64,000 nucleotides of DNA from Ambrosia x helenae (GCA_030844895.1 CM061228.1:138558444-138622443), one strand, 5' to 3'; positions 46,185-57,458 are shown, counted from the stretch's first letter. Notes: generated by a model not told the origin, from the letters alone. Program-made: numbers and translations.

Positions 46185-46525
46185 TGCACTTATTATTACA
46201 CGTAACATTCACAACACAAACATAGCATTATCAATGACGGATCACAGCAAAATGACGACAGTGGCTTTATCTTCTCCGGCCAATATTCGTCTACTCTTCA
46301 TCCTACTCCTAATTGTTGTCGGTAACACTGTCGTCGGCACAACAAAGAAGCGAGTTCACATACCCGACGACCTCCATGACGTGGAGGACAATGAGGAGGA
46401 TGAGGCATGGATACAATAGGGACAAAAGAAGAAAATGACGGCCAAAGAATTTGATCCGCCCGGATAATTTTTTCGGATTTGGATATCATTCAGATGTAGG
46501 ATGAGATTATGAGTAAAAGAGGATG
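46185..46525 (+). pseudogene. Fragment of MESD-like gene (5' region and part of exon 1)
   Basis: Matches 51123-51530. ATG at 46234 opens a frame with the same signal peptide (NIRLLFILLLIVVGNTVV) and KKRVHIPDDLHDVEDNEEDE, then a stop (TAG) replaces the Lys codon after AWI. Further frame damage follows and homology ends about 46525. At the position where the intact gene has about 25 ATT units, this copy has only TTATTATTA. Exons 2 and 3 are absent. Confidence 0.85.
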
Positions 46526-46533
46526 ATAACGTA

Positions 46534-46819
46534 GAGCATTCACATCAGCTTCTCCATCCCCATTTACTCACAACCAATTACAACCACATATTACATTAAA
46601 AATCATTATACTTTCTCTCTTCTCCACTCACAATCACTTTCCGCAAATATTAAAAAATAAATACAGTTTCATATTTTTCCAAAAAGATTCCCATATAACC
46701 CCAAATATACCGATAAATAGTAGATTCCTCATTTTCTTCACTCATAACCACTTACACCCTCTTCATATAATTTGGGGGAACACACTCACAGAAAAATGGG
46801 GGAGTTGCTGTGAACGCTC
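46534..46819. mobile_element. MITE abutting the MESD-like fragment
   Basis: Inverted ends GAGCATTCACATCAGC and (reversed) GAGCGTTCACAGCAAC with flanks GTA/TTA. The interior is CT- and AT-rich. It sits where the gene fragment stops. A partial relative (GAGCATTGTAGATGCTCT) lies at 46982-47000. Confidence 0.55.
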
Positions 46820-47336
46820 TTATACTCTGTACTTATGGGCTTTTTCCAACAAAACCCATCTCAACTTTTTATGGACCGGACCGGTATATCGGACGGACCA
46901 ACCCTCAACTTTCCCCTCCAAATTCCAATGCATAAAATCCATTTTGTGGTCCGTTTGATGTGGGCGGACGGTCCATTTGATGAGCATTGTAGATGCTCTA
47001 AGATATAGCCTATAGGGTTTACCCGATTACAATCCTATAGTCGGGATCGGATTAGGGTGTTTAGAAAAACCGCAAACCAAATAAAAACCGAAAATCGAAC
47101 CGTAACCGTAACCGAAAAAACCAATCCGAACAACGAATTTAGTGTTTGGTTTGGTTTTTGGTTCTACATTTTTTTTATTTGGTTTATTTGGATAACCAAA
47201 TAAACCGGTAAAATAATTAATTATTAAATAAAAATAATAATATTTAATCACCCATATATAATATATAAGCCCAAAATATTAAAGGGGAGCCCAACCCAAA
47301 ATAAAGCCCACCAATTTATAGGTAATAATATGCTTA
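46820..47336. other. Repeat-derived DNA with an AACCGAA-rich MITE
   Basis: No gene. 47050-47210 is a foldable AACCGAAAA/GGTTTGG-rich sequence starting TTAGGGTGTTTAG. The same family, in opposite orientation, occupies 50395-50611. Confidence 0.55.
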
Positions 47337-49271
47337 TCTATAATACATTATAAAGGAGGAGTGATGTACCATATTGGAATTTTGACATAGGTACAATTTT
47401 TAAAGCAACAAGTATAAGAGAATAAAGCTTATTTCATAAGGGTATTATAGGGATATTGGGGACAATTAAGACACTTAGAGGGTTAGTAGAGTAATTTTAT
47501 CTTTTGTTTTTAGTTAAAAGCTAAAATATCATTCCTATAGTACCCCTAACTCCCTTCACCTTCCCTCTTAGGCCATATGAAGAGCTCTCCTAATCAATTA
47601 TTCATTGATTGTGTTTTATTTATATTAATCATTCATAACAAATTCTATTCCATTCCATGAAGAAACTTCCATTGATAGTAATGGGAGGGAGGGATGTATG
47701 TAAGTTCTTGCCCTTATCTCTTTACTATTCACCTTCTATCTTTCTCTAATCAGTTTCTATCAAGCTCAATGCACATGTTTTGTTCATTGTTATCTCTTTA
47801 CTTATCTCTTTTCTATTCACATTCTACCTTTGTAGATAAGGTATTTTTATCGATTTTTGTTTCAATGTTACTTAGTGTTGATTGTTGCATCTTCGTTTAG
47901 TTGAGACGCTAATGCTTCTAGCAGTTTATTATGATCAGCGTGCACCGGAGGGACCCCAGTAGTCCAGGTTTCTTCTCTCGGTTCTAATTCTATATAACAA
48001 TTGTTAATCTATAAACTACATGTTGATTATTACATTGTGTTACTTGTCGATTCGAATTGGTTGAAAACCACTCCAAGTTTATCTTTAATGTATACCTTTA
48101 ATAATTTTGATATTTTTGCAGAGTTTAGTTGTTTAAAATGAGTGCAATAAAGACAGTTTCAGTTGTTACAAATGTGATCAAGACTCTTTGCTGATCTTAT
48201 GGTGCTTTTTGGAGCTATAGCCAACTGTCAGATTCAATGTATGATATTAATCCTCCAGTTTAATCCTTTAACTCTTAAACATATAGTCCAATATTAATGA
48301 TTTTAACTATTTTATATACCCTTTATTCATTAAATATAATTACTTAATGTTAAGTTACTTTTATTTTTATTTTTTTATAGCTATTTTTTCCATGTTTATG
48401 GATATATAAAATTTTGAGGTGGCTAAGATTTTATCTTTTTGGTAGGTTTGATTCTTTGAAAGATCTTCATAGTGTTGTCACTTAAATACAGAATGCTTCA
48501 TTATTTTATTAAGTGGTTTATAATTTTTAAAAAAAAATTTATCAAATTTTATTTCCATTGAGTATTCATTAAGCATCATTCTTAAGTTAACACGGATCTC
48601 ACCTTAAAACTTTTTCTCTTTCTTATTAAACAACATTCATTCTCCCCAACTTCCCAATTCAATTTGAAGATGGAAGGAGGTGGTATAGTGTCACCAGAGA
48701 AACAAAACACAAGACTCCGCTATGACGTCGTCTTACACTTACTGGGTCAGAGAAGCTAAAAAAGCTTCAACAATTTGCTATCTCTTGAAATGTATATTAA
48801 TATTAATTAATTTTTAGTTACATAGATTTTTTAAAACTTTTTTCTACATATGGATATACATATATCTCTTCTCTATTATTTATTTATTATTATTATTTTA
48901 TTATTACCTTATTATTATATTATTATTAAGTACTAGGTAATTTCAACATAATTTTAAGATGGGAGTTTTTTTTTTGAACGTTTTTTAAGATGGGAGTTGA
49001 ATAGACTCTTCACAAATGTCTATTTTTTGGTTATTTCCTTCCCTTTTTGCCCATTGTGTACAACATATCATGCTTATTGTATATGTGTGTAATACACTTA
49101 ATATCATTTCCAACATGTAACCCCCCATTTATAGAGAATTAGATGACCACATTAACTTTGTGAAACCCCTCATTATTATAAACCACTTCATAGTCCTCCG
49201 TTATTACCCACCGACTAATCAATAAGTTATGATTTGCACATGAATGGATAACTTGAAATATCATTCTCTTA
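47337..49271 (+). mobile_element. Helitron-type 5' end and AT-rich interior
   Basis: TCTATAATACATTATAAAGGAGGAG after host A (47336) matches the 5' end at 13269. The interior to 49271 has no recognised protein; 48950-49130 resembles the start of the 13269 Helitron (CCTTCCCTTTNTGCCC, TGTACAACAT). Its own 3' terminus was not found; it may share the one at 50155. Confidence 0.5.
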
Positions 49272-50155
49272 TCTATTATACTATCTTATTAAGTACCAAA
49301 GCAACATGTACAATTTAATCAACCTTAATTCATAAGGATATAATAAGAATATTTGTCACAATTAAGATGCTTTTAAGGGCATGATAGTAATTTGATCATG
49401 GTTTTATAGTTAAAACATAAATACTTCTTCCATACTTGCCATTATGTCACTAAAATTGTTCTCTTCGTTTTCTTCTCAAGGCCCTTCATCGTCTTTCAAT
49501 TAAATGGTTTCTCAATTCAATCGCATTCATTACTATTGAATGTCATTCTCCTTCAATTGCCCTACCTATTTATTGTGCCTCCTCTTCATAGACTCTCAAC
49601 TAAAAGCATAATGTTCTTGATCAAATTACGATTGTTCTTTTTCCTAAACACTAATTTTTCATTCACGTCTTTTAATTTTTCAGTGCATTTGAAGATGAAT
49701 TTGTTACTCAATGGCTTCCATTCCTCTTCTATGTGTCTGCTTTCTTCCTCATGCCTCATGTTTACTTAACAGGTAACCAAGTCTTTGTGATTTAATGTTG
49801 ATGTAGGTTCTAATATTTGTCGTTGTGTCTACAGTTTTTTATGCTTATTGTTGTTTTCTTATCAGGTATTGATGTTTTACAAGGAACTATTTTAGTTGTG
49901 TCTACAGTTTTATGCTTATTGTTGTTTTTTTGCCATGCTTCTACAACATTTGCTTATAGTTTGTTAACAGAAAAAAATATGGATTTTTTTGTTCAATTTT
50001 GTAAACAAACGGAGTTATATGTAAATTTACCATGATGCACATTCTTTGCACTACAAAGGAGTTATATGCATCTTATTAAGAAAATTAGCCAGTGTGTATT
50101 ATTTGTCGTTGGGTCTTATTTAAACCCCGCAGCAACGCGCGGGTAAACCCACTAG
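49272..50155 (+). mobile_element. 884-bp Helitron
   Basis: Starts TCTATTATACTATCTTATTAAG after A (49271) and ends with hairpin CCCCGCAGCAACGCGCGGG and CTAG at 50152-50155 before T. The short frames within are AT-rich and unconvincing. Confidence 0.75.
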
Positions 50156-50817
50156 TTAAGTCTAATATCCAAGTATATGTTTAGAATTAATATCTCTTTA
50201 TTTTTCGTATGCAGGTTCATTAGAGTTGGAGAAAGATTTAAGTTTGAAGTTTATTTATATTTTGTGTAATTTGCAAAGACTTATTTACTATTTCTAATTT
50301 CTATGATGTTTTTGTTTGCATGGTTTGATTTATATTAATTGCTATCTTTCTATTCGGATTTCGAAACACAGAGGTAGATAAGTTAGAGAAAAAAAAACTC
50401 CGTTTCAATTTGGTTGAATTTGGTTGAAATTGGTTTGTTTGGTTTTAAACCAAAACCAAACCGAATTCAATTTGGTTGAATTTGGTTTGGTTTTCATATT
50501 CCTAATTTGGTTTGGTTTGGTTTTTGGTTTGGGATACATAATTTTGAAAACCGAATAAACCGAATCGAATAAACCAAATAAACCGTAAACCGAACCGATG
50601 AACACCCCTAGATCGGATTCAAAGTGGTTTTATAGTCGGGTTCGGTTAGTACTTGCACCAAATTAAAGTGCTATAATAATTTGTCACTTACGATTGTAGT
50701 AACAAATAAAAAAACACTATTCTAATTTCTATATCAGAAGTTGGATATATCGCCATATTCGTCACTGTTTTAATTTGGATCGACGTTTTGGTCCGCATTT
50801 CACATCAGTGTTTCGCC
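50156..50817. other. Gene-free stretch with GGTTTGG-rich MITE
   Basis: 50395-50611 is a foldable GGTTTGGTTT/AACCGAATAAACC sequence ending GATGAACACCCCTAGATCGG, inverted relative of 47050-47210. The rest is AT-rich without a gene. Confidence 0.55.
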
Positions 50818-50857
50818 ATGGCTCGTAGTCCCCCGCTCAAGACCACCTTGTACGTAC

Positions 50858-50934
<77 letters not shown>

Positions 50935-51058
50935 GTGTCCATTCGTTTGCATGTGTTTGTTGTTTGATTAATATATGCATCACGTACTAATTAATTGTGA
51001 TTTGTTGATGAACAGTATGGTTAATGGGAAACCGGCATCTGATTACGATCGTAGATAT
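50818..51058 (+). CDS. Two putative 5' exons of an unrecognised gene
   Basis: ATG at 50818 opens exon 50818-50849, followed by a GTACGT donor; a (ATT)n-bearing intron; acceptor AACAG; exon 51016-51058, followed by GTAAGA. Joined they give 25 in-frame codons: MARSPPLKTT then FMVNGKPASDYDRRY. I do not recognise the product. No further exon was found before the MESD-like start at 51239, which has its own ATG and signal peptide. These could be the start of a truncated gene, or alternative 5' exons of the MESD-like gene. Confidence 0.35.
50861..50934. repeat. (ATT)n microsatellite, about 25 units
   Basis: Pure ATT repeat within the putative intron of the gene above. Confidence 0.95.
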
Positions 51059-51128
51059 GTAAGAATATTATCATCATCTTCGATCAAAGCTTTTATTCTC
51101 CTTTAGTTTTATACATATATAGTTGCAC

Positions 51129-51204
<76 letters not shown>
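51129..51204. repeat. (ATT)n microsatellite, about 25 units, upstream of MESD-like gene
   Basis: Pure repeat ending 35 bp before the start codon at 51239, so in the 5' UTR or core promoter. The paralogous fragment at 46.2 kb has about three units at the same place. Confidence 0.95.
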
Positions 51205-51205
<1 letters not shown>

Positions 51206-51238
51206 CGTAACATTTACAATACAAACATAGCATTATCA

Positions 51239-52473
51239 ATGACGGATCACATCAAACAACAGGTGACAGTGGCTTTATTTTCTCCGGCCAATATTCGTCT
51301 CCTCTTCATCCTACTCCTAATTGTCGTCGGTAACACTGTCGTCAGCGCAACAAAGAAGCGAGTTCACATCACCGACGACCTCCATGACGTGGAGGACAAC
51401 GAGGAGGACGAGGCATGGATAAAATGGGGACAAAAGAAGAAAATGACGAATGAAGAATTTGATCCGCCGCCAGAGAATTTTTCAGATTTGGATATCACTC
51501 AGATGCAGGACGAGATCATGAAACGACAGGTTGGACAGTCGTATGGCTTTGTTAAGCTCCAATTAACCGATAATCGCACACCGGTAACTCATATCTTCTT
51601 CTGAATCTATTGAATATATTGTGATCTAAACCATAGTTGTCAAAAGCGCGCCTAGTCGTGCGCCTAGGCGCGCCTAGGCTCGAGGCACACCAAGTGCGCT
51701 TCGCCCTGTGAGGCGTGCGCCTAGGCACTGAGGCGCACTATCAGGCTGTTTTCAGGCTGATTTCCGGCCAAATTCAGGCTAAAAGTTGCATAAACCTCTA
51801 AAACATCTTAAAGGAGTCATGAACAAGTCATAAACAACCCTAAAACATCCTAAAGTGGCCCTAGGCAAGCTTAAAACATCTCTAATATCCCTAAAAAATG
51901 TATTTTATACTATGCGCCTAATTATAAAAAGCCCTCGTTTTTATGCGTCTTGCGCCTAGACTCCGGGCTCGGCCTGTGCGCCTTAAGTGCGCCTAGGCGC
52001 TTTAACAACTATGATCTAAACATCATCAACCATATGTCTAATGGCAAAAGCTAATGCATGCAGATGGTTTGTTATGTTTGCAGGATATGGTATCGAATAT
52101 CGCAGAGAAATGGACCAACCTTGCAAGAACCGGAGCAATTGAAGTCACTTTCATGGGTTTTGATCTTAATACTGTGATGTTCTCATTACAAAATGCGCAA
52201 AACAGTTACGAGGTTAGTTACAACTTACAACCACCATGAACATGTTTTAAACCGAATGATTTTGTTGACAACTGAATTCATGTTTGCTTGTTGTGCGTTC
52301 AGATTAAAGATTTTGTATTGAGTCAACCAGAATCATATGAAGTTAAGATGGGGGATCGGTTTTTTAGAAGACCTGGAGATCGTCCATACGATGATCTTCT
52401 TAAGGAACTACACAAAAGCATGAAAAAAAGATCCACTTCCTCAAATGATACTATCCTGAAAACCGAGTTATGA
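51239..52473 (+). CDS. MESD-like ER chaperone
   Basis: Three exons, 51239-51583, 52084-52212 and 52303-52473; all GT-AG and phase 0; 214 aa. The N-terminus has a hydrophobic signal peptide (RLLFILLLIVVGNTVVSA), then the acidic HDVEDNEEDEAW region and the FDPPPENFSDLD and MQDEIMKRQ segments typical of plant members. The C-terminal half is the MESD fold region (FMGFDLNTVMFSL, EIKDFVLSQPESYEVKMGD, FRRPGDRPYDDLLKEL). MESD proteins of animals help LDL-receptor-family proteins fold in the ER; the plant client is unknown, so the role is inferred. No KDEL-type ending (…LKTEL). Intron 1 carries a hAT MITE. The start is supported by the signal peptide and by conservation in the fragment at 46.2 kb. It converges with the HAD gene at 52964. 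Confidence 0.85.
51632..52013. mobile_element. 382-bp hAT MITE in MESD-like intron 1 (CATAGTTRTCAAA family)
   Basis: Ends CATAGTTGTCAAAAGC and (reversed) CATAGTTGTTAAAGCG, flanked by the 8-bp duplication ATCTAAAC (51624-51631 and 52014-52021). Subterminal GCGCCTAGGCGC palindromes. A second copy lies at 53616-54115. Confidence 0.92.
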
Positions 52474-52963
52474 TTCAAAATCGAGCGCCTATTCATTTCA
52501 TTTTCTTCTAATCTTTTTCATACATTAGCAGTTTAATCGGTAGTATGACTTTGCTGCAACTGTTTCGGTTTCATCTACTTTCCATTTATGAAATTTAGAA
52601 ATAAATAACATTAGTAGGTTAGGGTTTGTCGTTCAGAAAGGGGTGGCGGCGCAGCTTGTTGCCCGCCTGCCCGCTATCTTGATGTAATTTTTCGCGATTA
52701 TGTGCTAAAAAATAACATTTATTCATTAATTGGTGTTTGATACTCTTTTTTACTATCTTGTGGATTCGTTTTTCGACAAGAAGCGCATCGCCTAACAGAA
52801 GGGAAAAGGATACAGCTAAACTTAGGCTTTGCCGAAGAAAGCATAGTTTTATTAATATGAATTATTAAACGTGTACAGCAATTTGTTGGTTCGATTTGTA
52901 TCAGAAAGAAACAAGAAATGAAAGCGAAACTAAGACTTTGTTAATTTGAGAAGATAGATACCT
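52474..52963. other. Convergent 3' region with dispersed repeat copy 2
   Basis: 3' flanks of the MESD-like gene (+) and the HAD gene (-). 52612-52725 contains the second copy of the repeat at 42243-42475 (GGCGCAGCTTGTTGCCCGCC, CGCTATCTTGATGTAATTTT) with an A/T-rich tail. No gene. Confidence 0.6.
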
Positions 52964-55373
52964 TCATTTTAACTTTTTGGTGAAATCAGAGAGCTGAATT
53001 AGGTGAATTCTGGAATAAGTTGCAGCTTCCTCCCTCTCTTTCTGAGTGTTGAAACCCCAATCAACTATGTAAAACAAACCAGTGAGCACCGCACGGTTAG
53101 TGTTAAAATTAATTGATAATATTATACTTAAAATGATGCTACAAGAAGATTGTCATTTTTATGTTGTGTAATAAGAAAAGATGTGCTGAGGTGTGTAATT
53201 ACCTAGATACAAGTTCCACCCGTTCAGCTCGGGATCTTTGATGACGTTTTTCAGTGTTGCTAGACGGTCTTCCACGAAGCTGGTAAAATTAAAGAGAAAT
53301 TGAACTCAGTTTAATTTCGCTAAAAACACAAATCTACAAGTCAAATTTGAAGACTTACTGTAGGGTGAGGCCTTGGTTTTCTGGTCGCTTTTGAAGCGCC
53401 TTCAGCGTTTCTACTTTGGGACTAAAGGTTGAAAGGTAAAAAACAAAATTTTGGTAAATAAAACAAGACATTGATCTATAAACATATCCTCTAGTAAAAA
53501 ACCATTTACCCAGATCCAAGAGCGTATATTCTTTCAGGTGGTATGGTAACTCCAGCAAGTTCTCGAAGTAAAGCATCAGCAAAACGACCCTAAAACAAGC
53601 ATACGAAACTAAAATCATAGTTATCAAAAGCCATCGCCTTGACCGCCTAGGCGACCAATTTCCTATAAGCCACCAGATACCGCTTTTCCCTCCTAAATAA
53701 AAAAAGCCACGGTTTGATTTTTAAAACCTAATCCTCTGACTGATATAATCGACCAATACTTACCAATTTATAGAGATCTATATAAATCTCAATCTATCTT
53801 TTTTATAAATATATATGATTTTTAAAACACTTATAGATATTGAATTATTCTTCAATATATAAACACCTCAACTCATTGATTTACCATCAACTGATTTTGT
53901 CTACTACATAATTATCAAAGGCGTGTTATCTTTTAGCAGGTATGGCTAAATCAGTCAGTTTATATTTATATTATTTTACAAGATGATTGTTAATTGTAAT
54001 GATTTGGTGATTTTTTTATTTGCGCTTTTTTTTCTCAGGCCCACGCGCGCTTCTCGCCTAGGCCACACGCGGAGCCTAAGCGCCTTGAGTGCGCCTCATG
54101 CCTTTGATAACTATGACTAAAATTACTAAAATTTCCTCCAAGAACGACAATATGGAACTGTAATATCAGAAGTGTGTTTTAACAAATGATATGCATAAAT
54201 AGGAAAATGCAGCAACATTCATGGAAAAAAGGATTTACTTGTTTTGTGGTAACTATGTAGAGTTGCGAACTAGCAAACCTCAGTGCATCAGGAACACCAG
54301 GATAAAACCTATAAAGGAAGCCAAAACTAAGCAGTGTCTCAATTCAAATGATATGCGCGCTATACAATCAAACGGGTCATAAGTCATCCAAAGTCTATTT
54401 TAATAAACTGTTTTGCGCTGACCGTTCCAACAACCAATAGAAAAAAAATATATAAACCACCTGTTAGCTCCAATCCATGTAGCCAAATCCTTTTCCATCC
54501 AATCATCCCTAACCTTTCCAAAGAGATCCACAAGTTCCTCTCTGTTTTCACCCCATTCTTCCATTATCACCGGTTTAATACCCGACCAGTTCTCCAATAT
54601 TCCCTCAATTGTAAGCCCTTTTGCCACCTTACACATTATAAATAAATAATAACAATCAACATCATGGGCGAAGTATTATTGGGGCCAGGGGTGGCCCTCC
54701 CCCCCCCCCCCCTGTTTTTGGCGCAGTAGTGGAAAATTACGATTTTTATAGGTAAATTGAGTCCGGGTTAAGTCCGGCCCCCGCCGATTTTCCACTACCG
54801 TTTGAAAAAAATTGAGTTCGGCCCCCTCCGATTCCAAAACCAAGCTTCGCCACTGATCAACATTAATGTACAACTAACTTATTTCACAAGGTTAGGTAAC
54901 AAAACAAAACTAAAACTATATATAATCAATTAATAATATTATATACATACTGATGACTTTTGTAATGAAGGGATTTTAATCTCCAAAAGCAATCTCACTA
55001 GCAAAAGGTTCTCATATCCAGTTTCCACAACAGGCCTTACCTACCACAATTTTAAGGCATAATTAAATAACTAATAATAACAATAAATGAATAGAGATAA
55101 AAAGACAAGAATAATACTTACTGTGTGCATCTGATCAACAATCCAATCTTCCATTGATGAATCAACGGTGGCAAACAATTCAGGCCATTTCTGTTTGGCT
55201 GCCTGTATCATCAATTAATTGAATTGAATTGATCAATGTAAACAATAGTAAGTAATATTGACAGACACAAAATAAAATTAAAAAAAAAATGAAACCTTGA
55301 CAGCAGAGATGGAACTCTCTCCACAGCTATCACAGAGAACTCCATCGAAGTCCAAGGCGTATAGATCACCCAT
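52964..55373 (-). CDS. HAD-superfamily hydrolase, copy 1
   Basis: Nine exons on the minus strand: 55296-55373, 55122-55202, 54951-55040, 54461-54627, 54239-54308, 53510-53589, 53359-53421, 53203-53279, 52964-53064; lengths 78, 81, 90, 167, 70, 80, 63, 77, 101; 268 aa. All GT-AG and in phase. HAD motifs: I, LDFDGVLCDS (nucleophile and acid/base Asp); II, YIVTTKQ; III, probably the Lys in GSGPKVE; IV, FVEDR. The long helical insert between motifs I and II (RPVVETGYENLLLVRLLLEI, ILENWSGIKPVIMEEW) fits a C1 cap and matches a plant HAD family of unknown substrate; no transit peptide seen. Introns 3 and 5 hold hAT MITEs. No damage. Tandem partner at 57459-59210 has identical exon lengths. Confidence 0.9.
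53616..54115. mobile_element. 500-bp hAT MITE in HAD copy 1 intron 5
   Basis: Ends CATAGTTATCAAAAGCC and (reversed) CATAGTTATCAAAGGC, flanked by the 8-bp duplication ACTAAAAT (53608-53615 and 54116-54123). Same family as 51632-52013. The matching intron of HAD copy 2 is only 91 bp (58076-58166) and lacks it. Confidence 0.92.
54663..54855. mobile_element. 193-bp hAT MITE in HAD copy 1 intron 3
   Basis: Starts CATGGGCGAAG, ends CTTCGCCACTG, flanked by ATCAACAT (54655-54662 and 54856-54863). It contains a C-run of 14. Related in its ends to 39796-39952. Confidence 0.85.
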
Positions 55374-55508
55374 ATCTTTCTAATTTCTAATCCAAAAATG
55401 GTTGGAGGGAGAAACTGCTACTCTTCTCTTCGTTGTAGTCGAAGATATTTTTTAAATTTAACCCTCAACAATTTTTTGTCTTTTGTATTATGACAAAAAG
55501 ATCAAATA

Positions 55509-55657
55509 CAAACAACTTTTTCGTACGAACTGTACGAATCAAAGAAAAATACATGCGGGCTGCGTATAACTAGAGTAATTATATAATTACTCTAGTTATA
55601 CACGACTCTGCGTGTTTTTTCCTTTGATTCATACAGTTCGTACGAAAAAACTGTTTG
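55509..55657. mobile_element. 149-bp near-perfect foldback upstream of HAD copy 1
   Basis: Arms begin CAAACAAC/GTTTTTCGTACGAAC and meet near 55583 (TAATTATATAATTA). A foldback MITE whose nearest arm lies 136 bp upstream of the start codon at 55373, probably in or near the promoter. No target duplication identified. Confidence 0.75.
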
Positions 55658-55737
55658 TACGTGAACCTAACCCTTTGTATTATAAAAAAAACATATGTTT
55701 TCTTGAGTAAATTACATAGGTCACGTGCTATGAGTGT

Positions 55738-56047
55738 TTTTTTAGGACGGACAACACAACAACCGCGAGACTCTCACAAAGGGCTTGGGTAAATTGGCTT
55801 CCCTTGCTGGGAGCCCTGCCCGATAGTGGTTCCCGAACCGGGGTAAACCCGATCCCCCACCCGTCCGAATACCCTCTGTGAAGAACCGGTAAAACCCGAG
55901 CGAGATCAGGACTCGAATTCCTAACCATAGGCCAGGAGTCATCCCTCATTTCTCATTATGTCCTCCAAATGTAGCTAGTGGGGATTGAACCCAAGCCTCC
56001 CAAATGAAACTTAGGCCAACCAACTAACTGAGCTATAAGTATTGGAC
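55738..56047 (-). mobile_element. Full-length tRNA-derived SINE with 16-bp target duplication
   Basis: CACGTGCTATGAGTGT flanks it at 55722-55737 and 56048-56063. On the minus strand the head has A box TAGCTCAGTTAGTTGG and B box GGGTTCAATCCC. A second tRNA-like part follows (B-box-like GAATTCGAGTCC), then a body and an A-rich tail (CCTAAAAAAA). Between the two tandem HAD genes. Confidence 0.9.
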
Positions 56048-56063
56048 CACGTGCTATGAGTGT

Positions 56064-57458
56064 GTTAGTGATTTTAATTTTCAACTTAACGGACTGTATA
56101 CGAAATGGTTGGAACTTGGAATATTTGAAACCCAAAACTGTCAACGAATTCACTATTACCACATGGTAACTCATATGTTCAACCTAAGGCTCCCACTCCC
56201 TACAGTCTAAAAATCTAAATTAAGATTTAGTTAGCTAATAATAATGCAAACTGACATTGTAACCTTTGTTATTACTAGCTTTCACTTATATAAAACAAAA
56301 GGGTAAAACGGCTCAACAAGTGAACCGTCAAGTTGACCGGATGCAATCTTTTAGTTAAACGTGTTCACATGTTTGGCCAAATTTGGACTCATTTTAGTGT
56401 TATTCTAAAAAAATATCGTAAGTATAATGTTAGAAAATCACACCAATACTTGAAGGAGTGGTAGGGGGTGAGAGAAGAAAAAACCGAAGGTGAAGGTGAT
56501 AGGGTTTTTTATTGGTAAAATTGTCATTTTATATGAATTTATCGTGCTTTAAATCATCAATTGCTACAAGACATAAAGAAATGAATAAAACCACAAAATT
56601 TATGTTCTAATGCCCGACTTGTATCATATTTTTCCTTAAAGTGATAAATTTCACTAAATGGCATGAGTAAAGTTATGTGTTAGGCTATGGGGTATGGGAT
56701 AGAGAAGGTGGGTCGCGGGCTGATGTGGAGCTAAGGTGGCTTCACAACCACTAGTGGAACACCACCCCCTTATTAGTGATAGTGATGATCATGAAATTCT
56801 TCATGAAGGCCACGGTTTGTTTTTTGATTTGCGATTTTGTCTTTTAGTGATAGTAAAGGGTTAGCAAACGACACCCTTGGATAGTGGAATAAAGAGATGA
56901 TGGAAGGAGATGCTAATACTGTGCCGATGATGTGATAGATGGTAATGATGCTTCGCTAATAAACCACACCCATAGCGTTAATGGCCATTTTGTTTTGTAT
57001 ACGTGACTAGACGTGTTAAATTATTAATTTAGTAATTTTTCTATAACTGATATCAAGCAAGTAAAGTGATATCGAAAGTTGAGCAATACATATGTCATTT
57101 TAAAGACTATTTTTTTTTTAAATATTAATATGATACATATGTCAATTTAGAGGTGTTTTTACATCTTACAAAGTTTTAACTACACATATAGCTCACGTCT
57201 CTCTCTCTCTTTAATGTCTTATTCATAACCTGAACAAGAAATTTTGGTTTGAATTTTGTGTTCATAATTTGTCTTCATGTTTCAAATGTTTCAGATATTT
57301 ATTTAAAATGGATGGTGTGAAACACATACTTAATCAGATGACACATTAAACAAATATCGTTTTTTATAGTCGATACATAAGATATTTATTAATACAAATT
57401 ATACAATGAATGATTGAAATGTAGTTTTACACAATATCTTCTTAAAGATACCTTCATT
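56064..57458. other. Spacer between the HAD genes
   Basis: No gene. It holds the PIF-type MITE at 56683-56977. Bases 57440-57458 resemble the 3' flank of HAD copy 1 (GATACCTTCATTTT), so the tandem duplication extends into the 3' UTR. Confidence 0.6.
56683..56977. mobile_element. PIF/Harbinger-type MITE, 295 bp
   Basis: Ends GGCTATGGGGTATGGGAT and (reversed) CGCTATGGGTGTGGTTTA, flanked by TTA (56680-56682 and 56978-56980). A shorter relative of 41449-42073. Confidence 0.82.
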
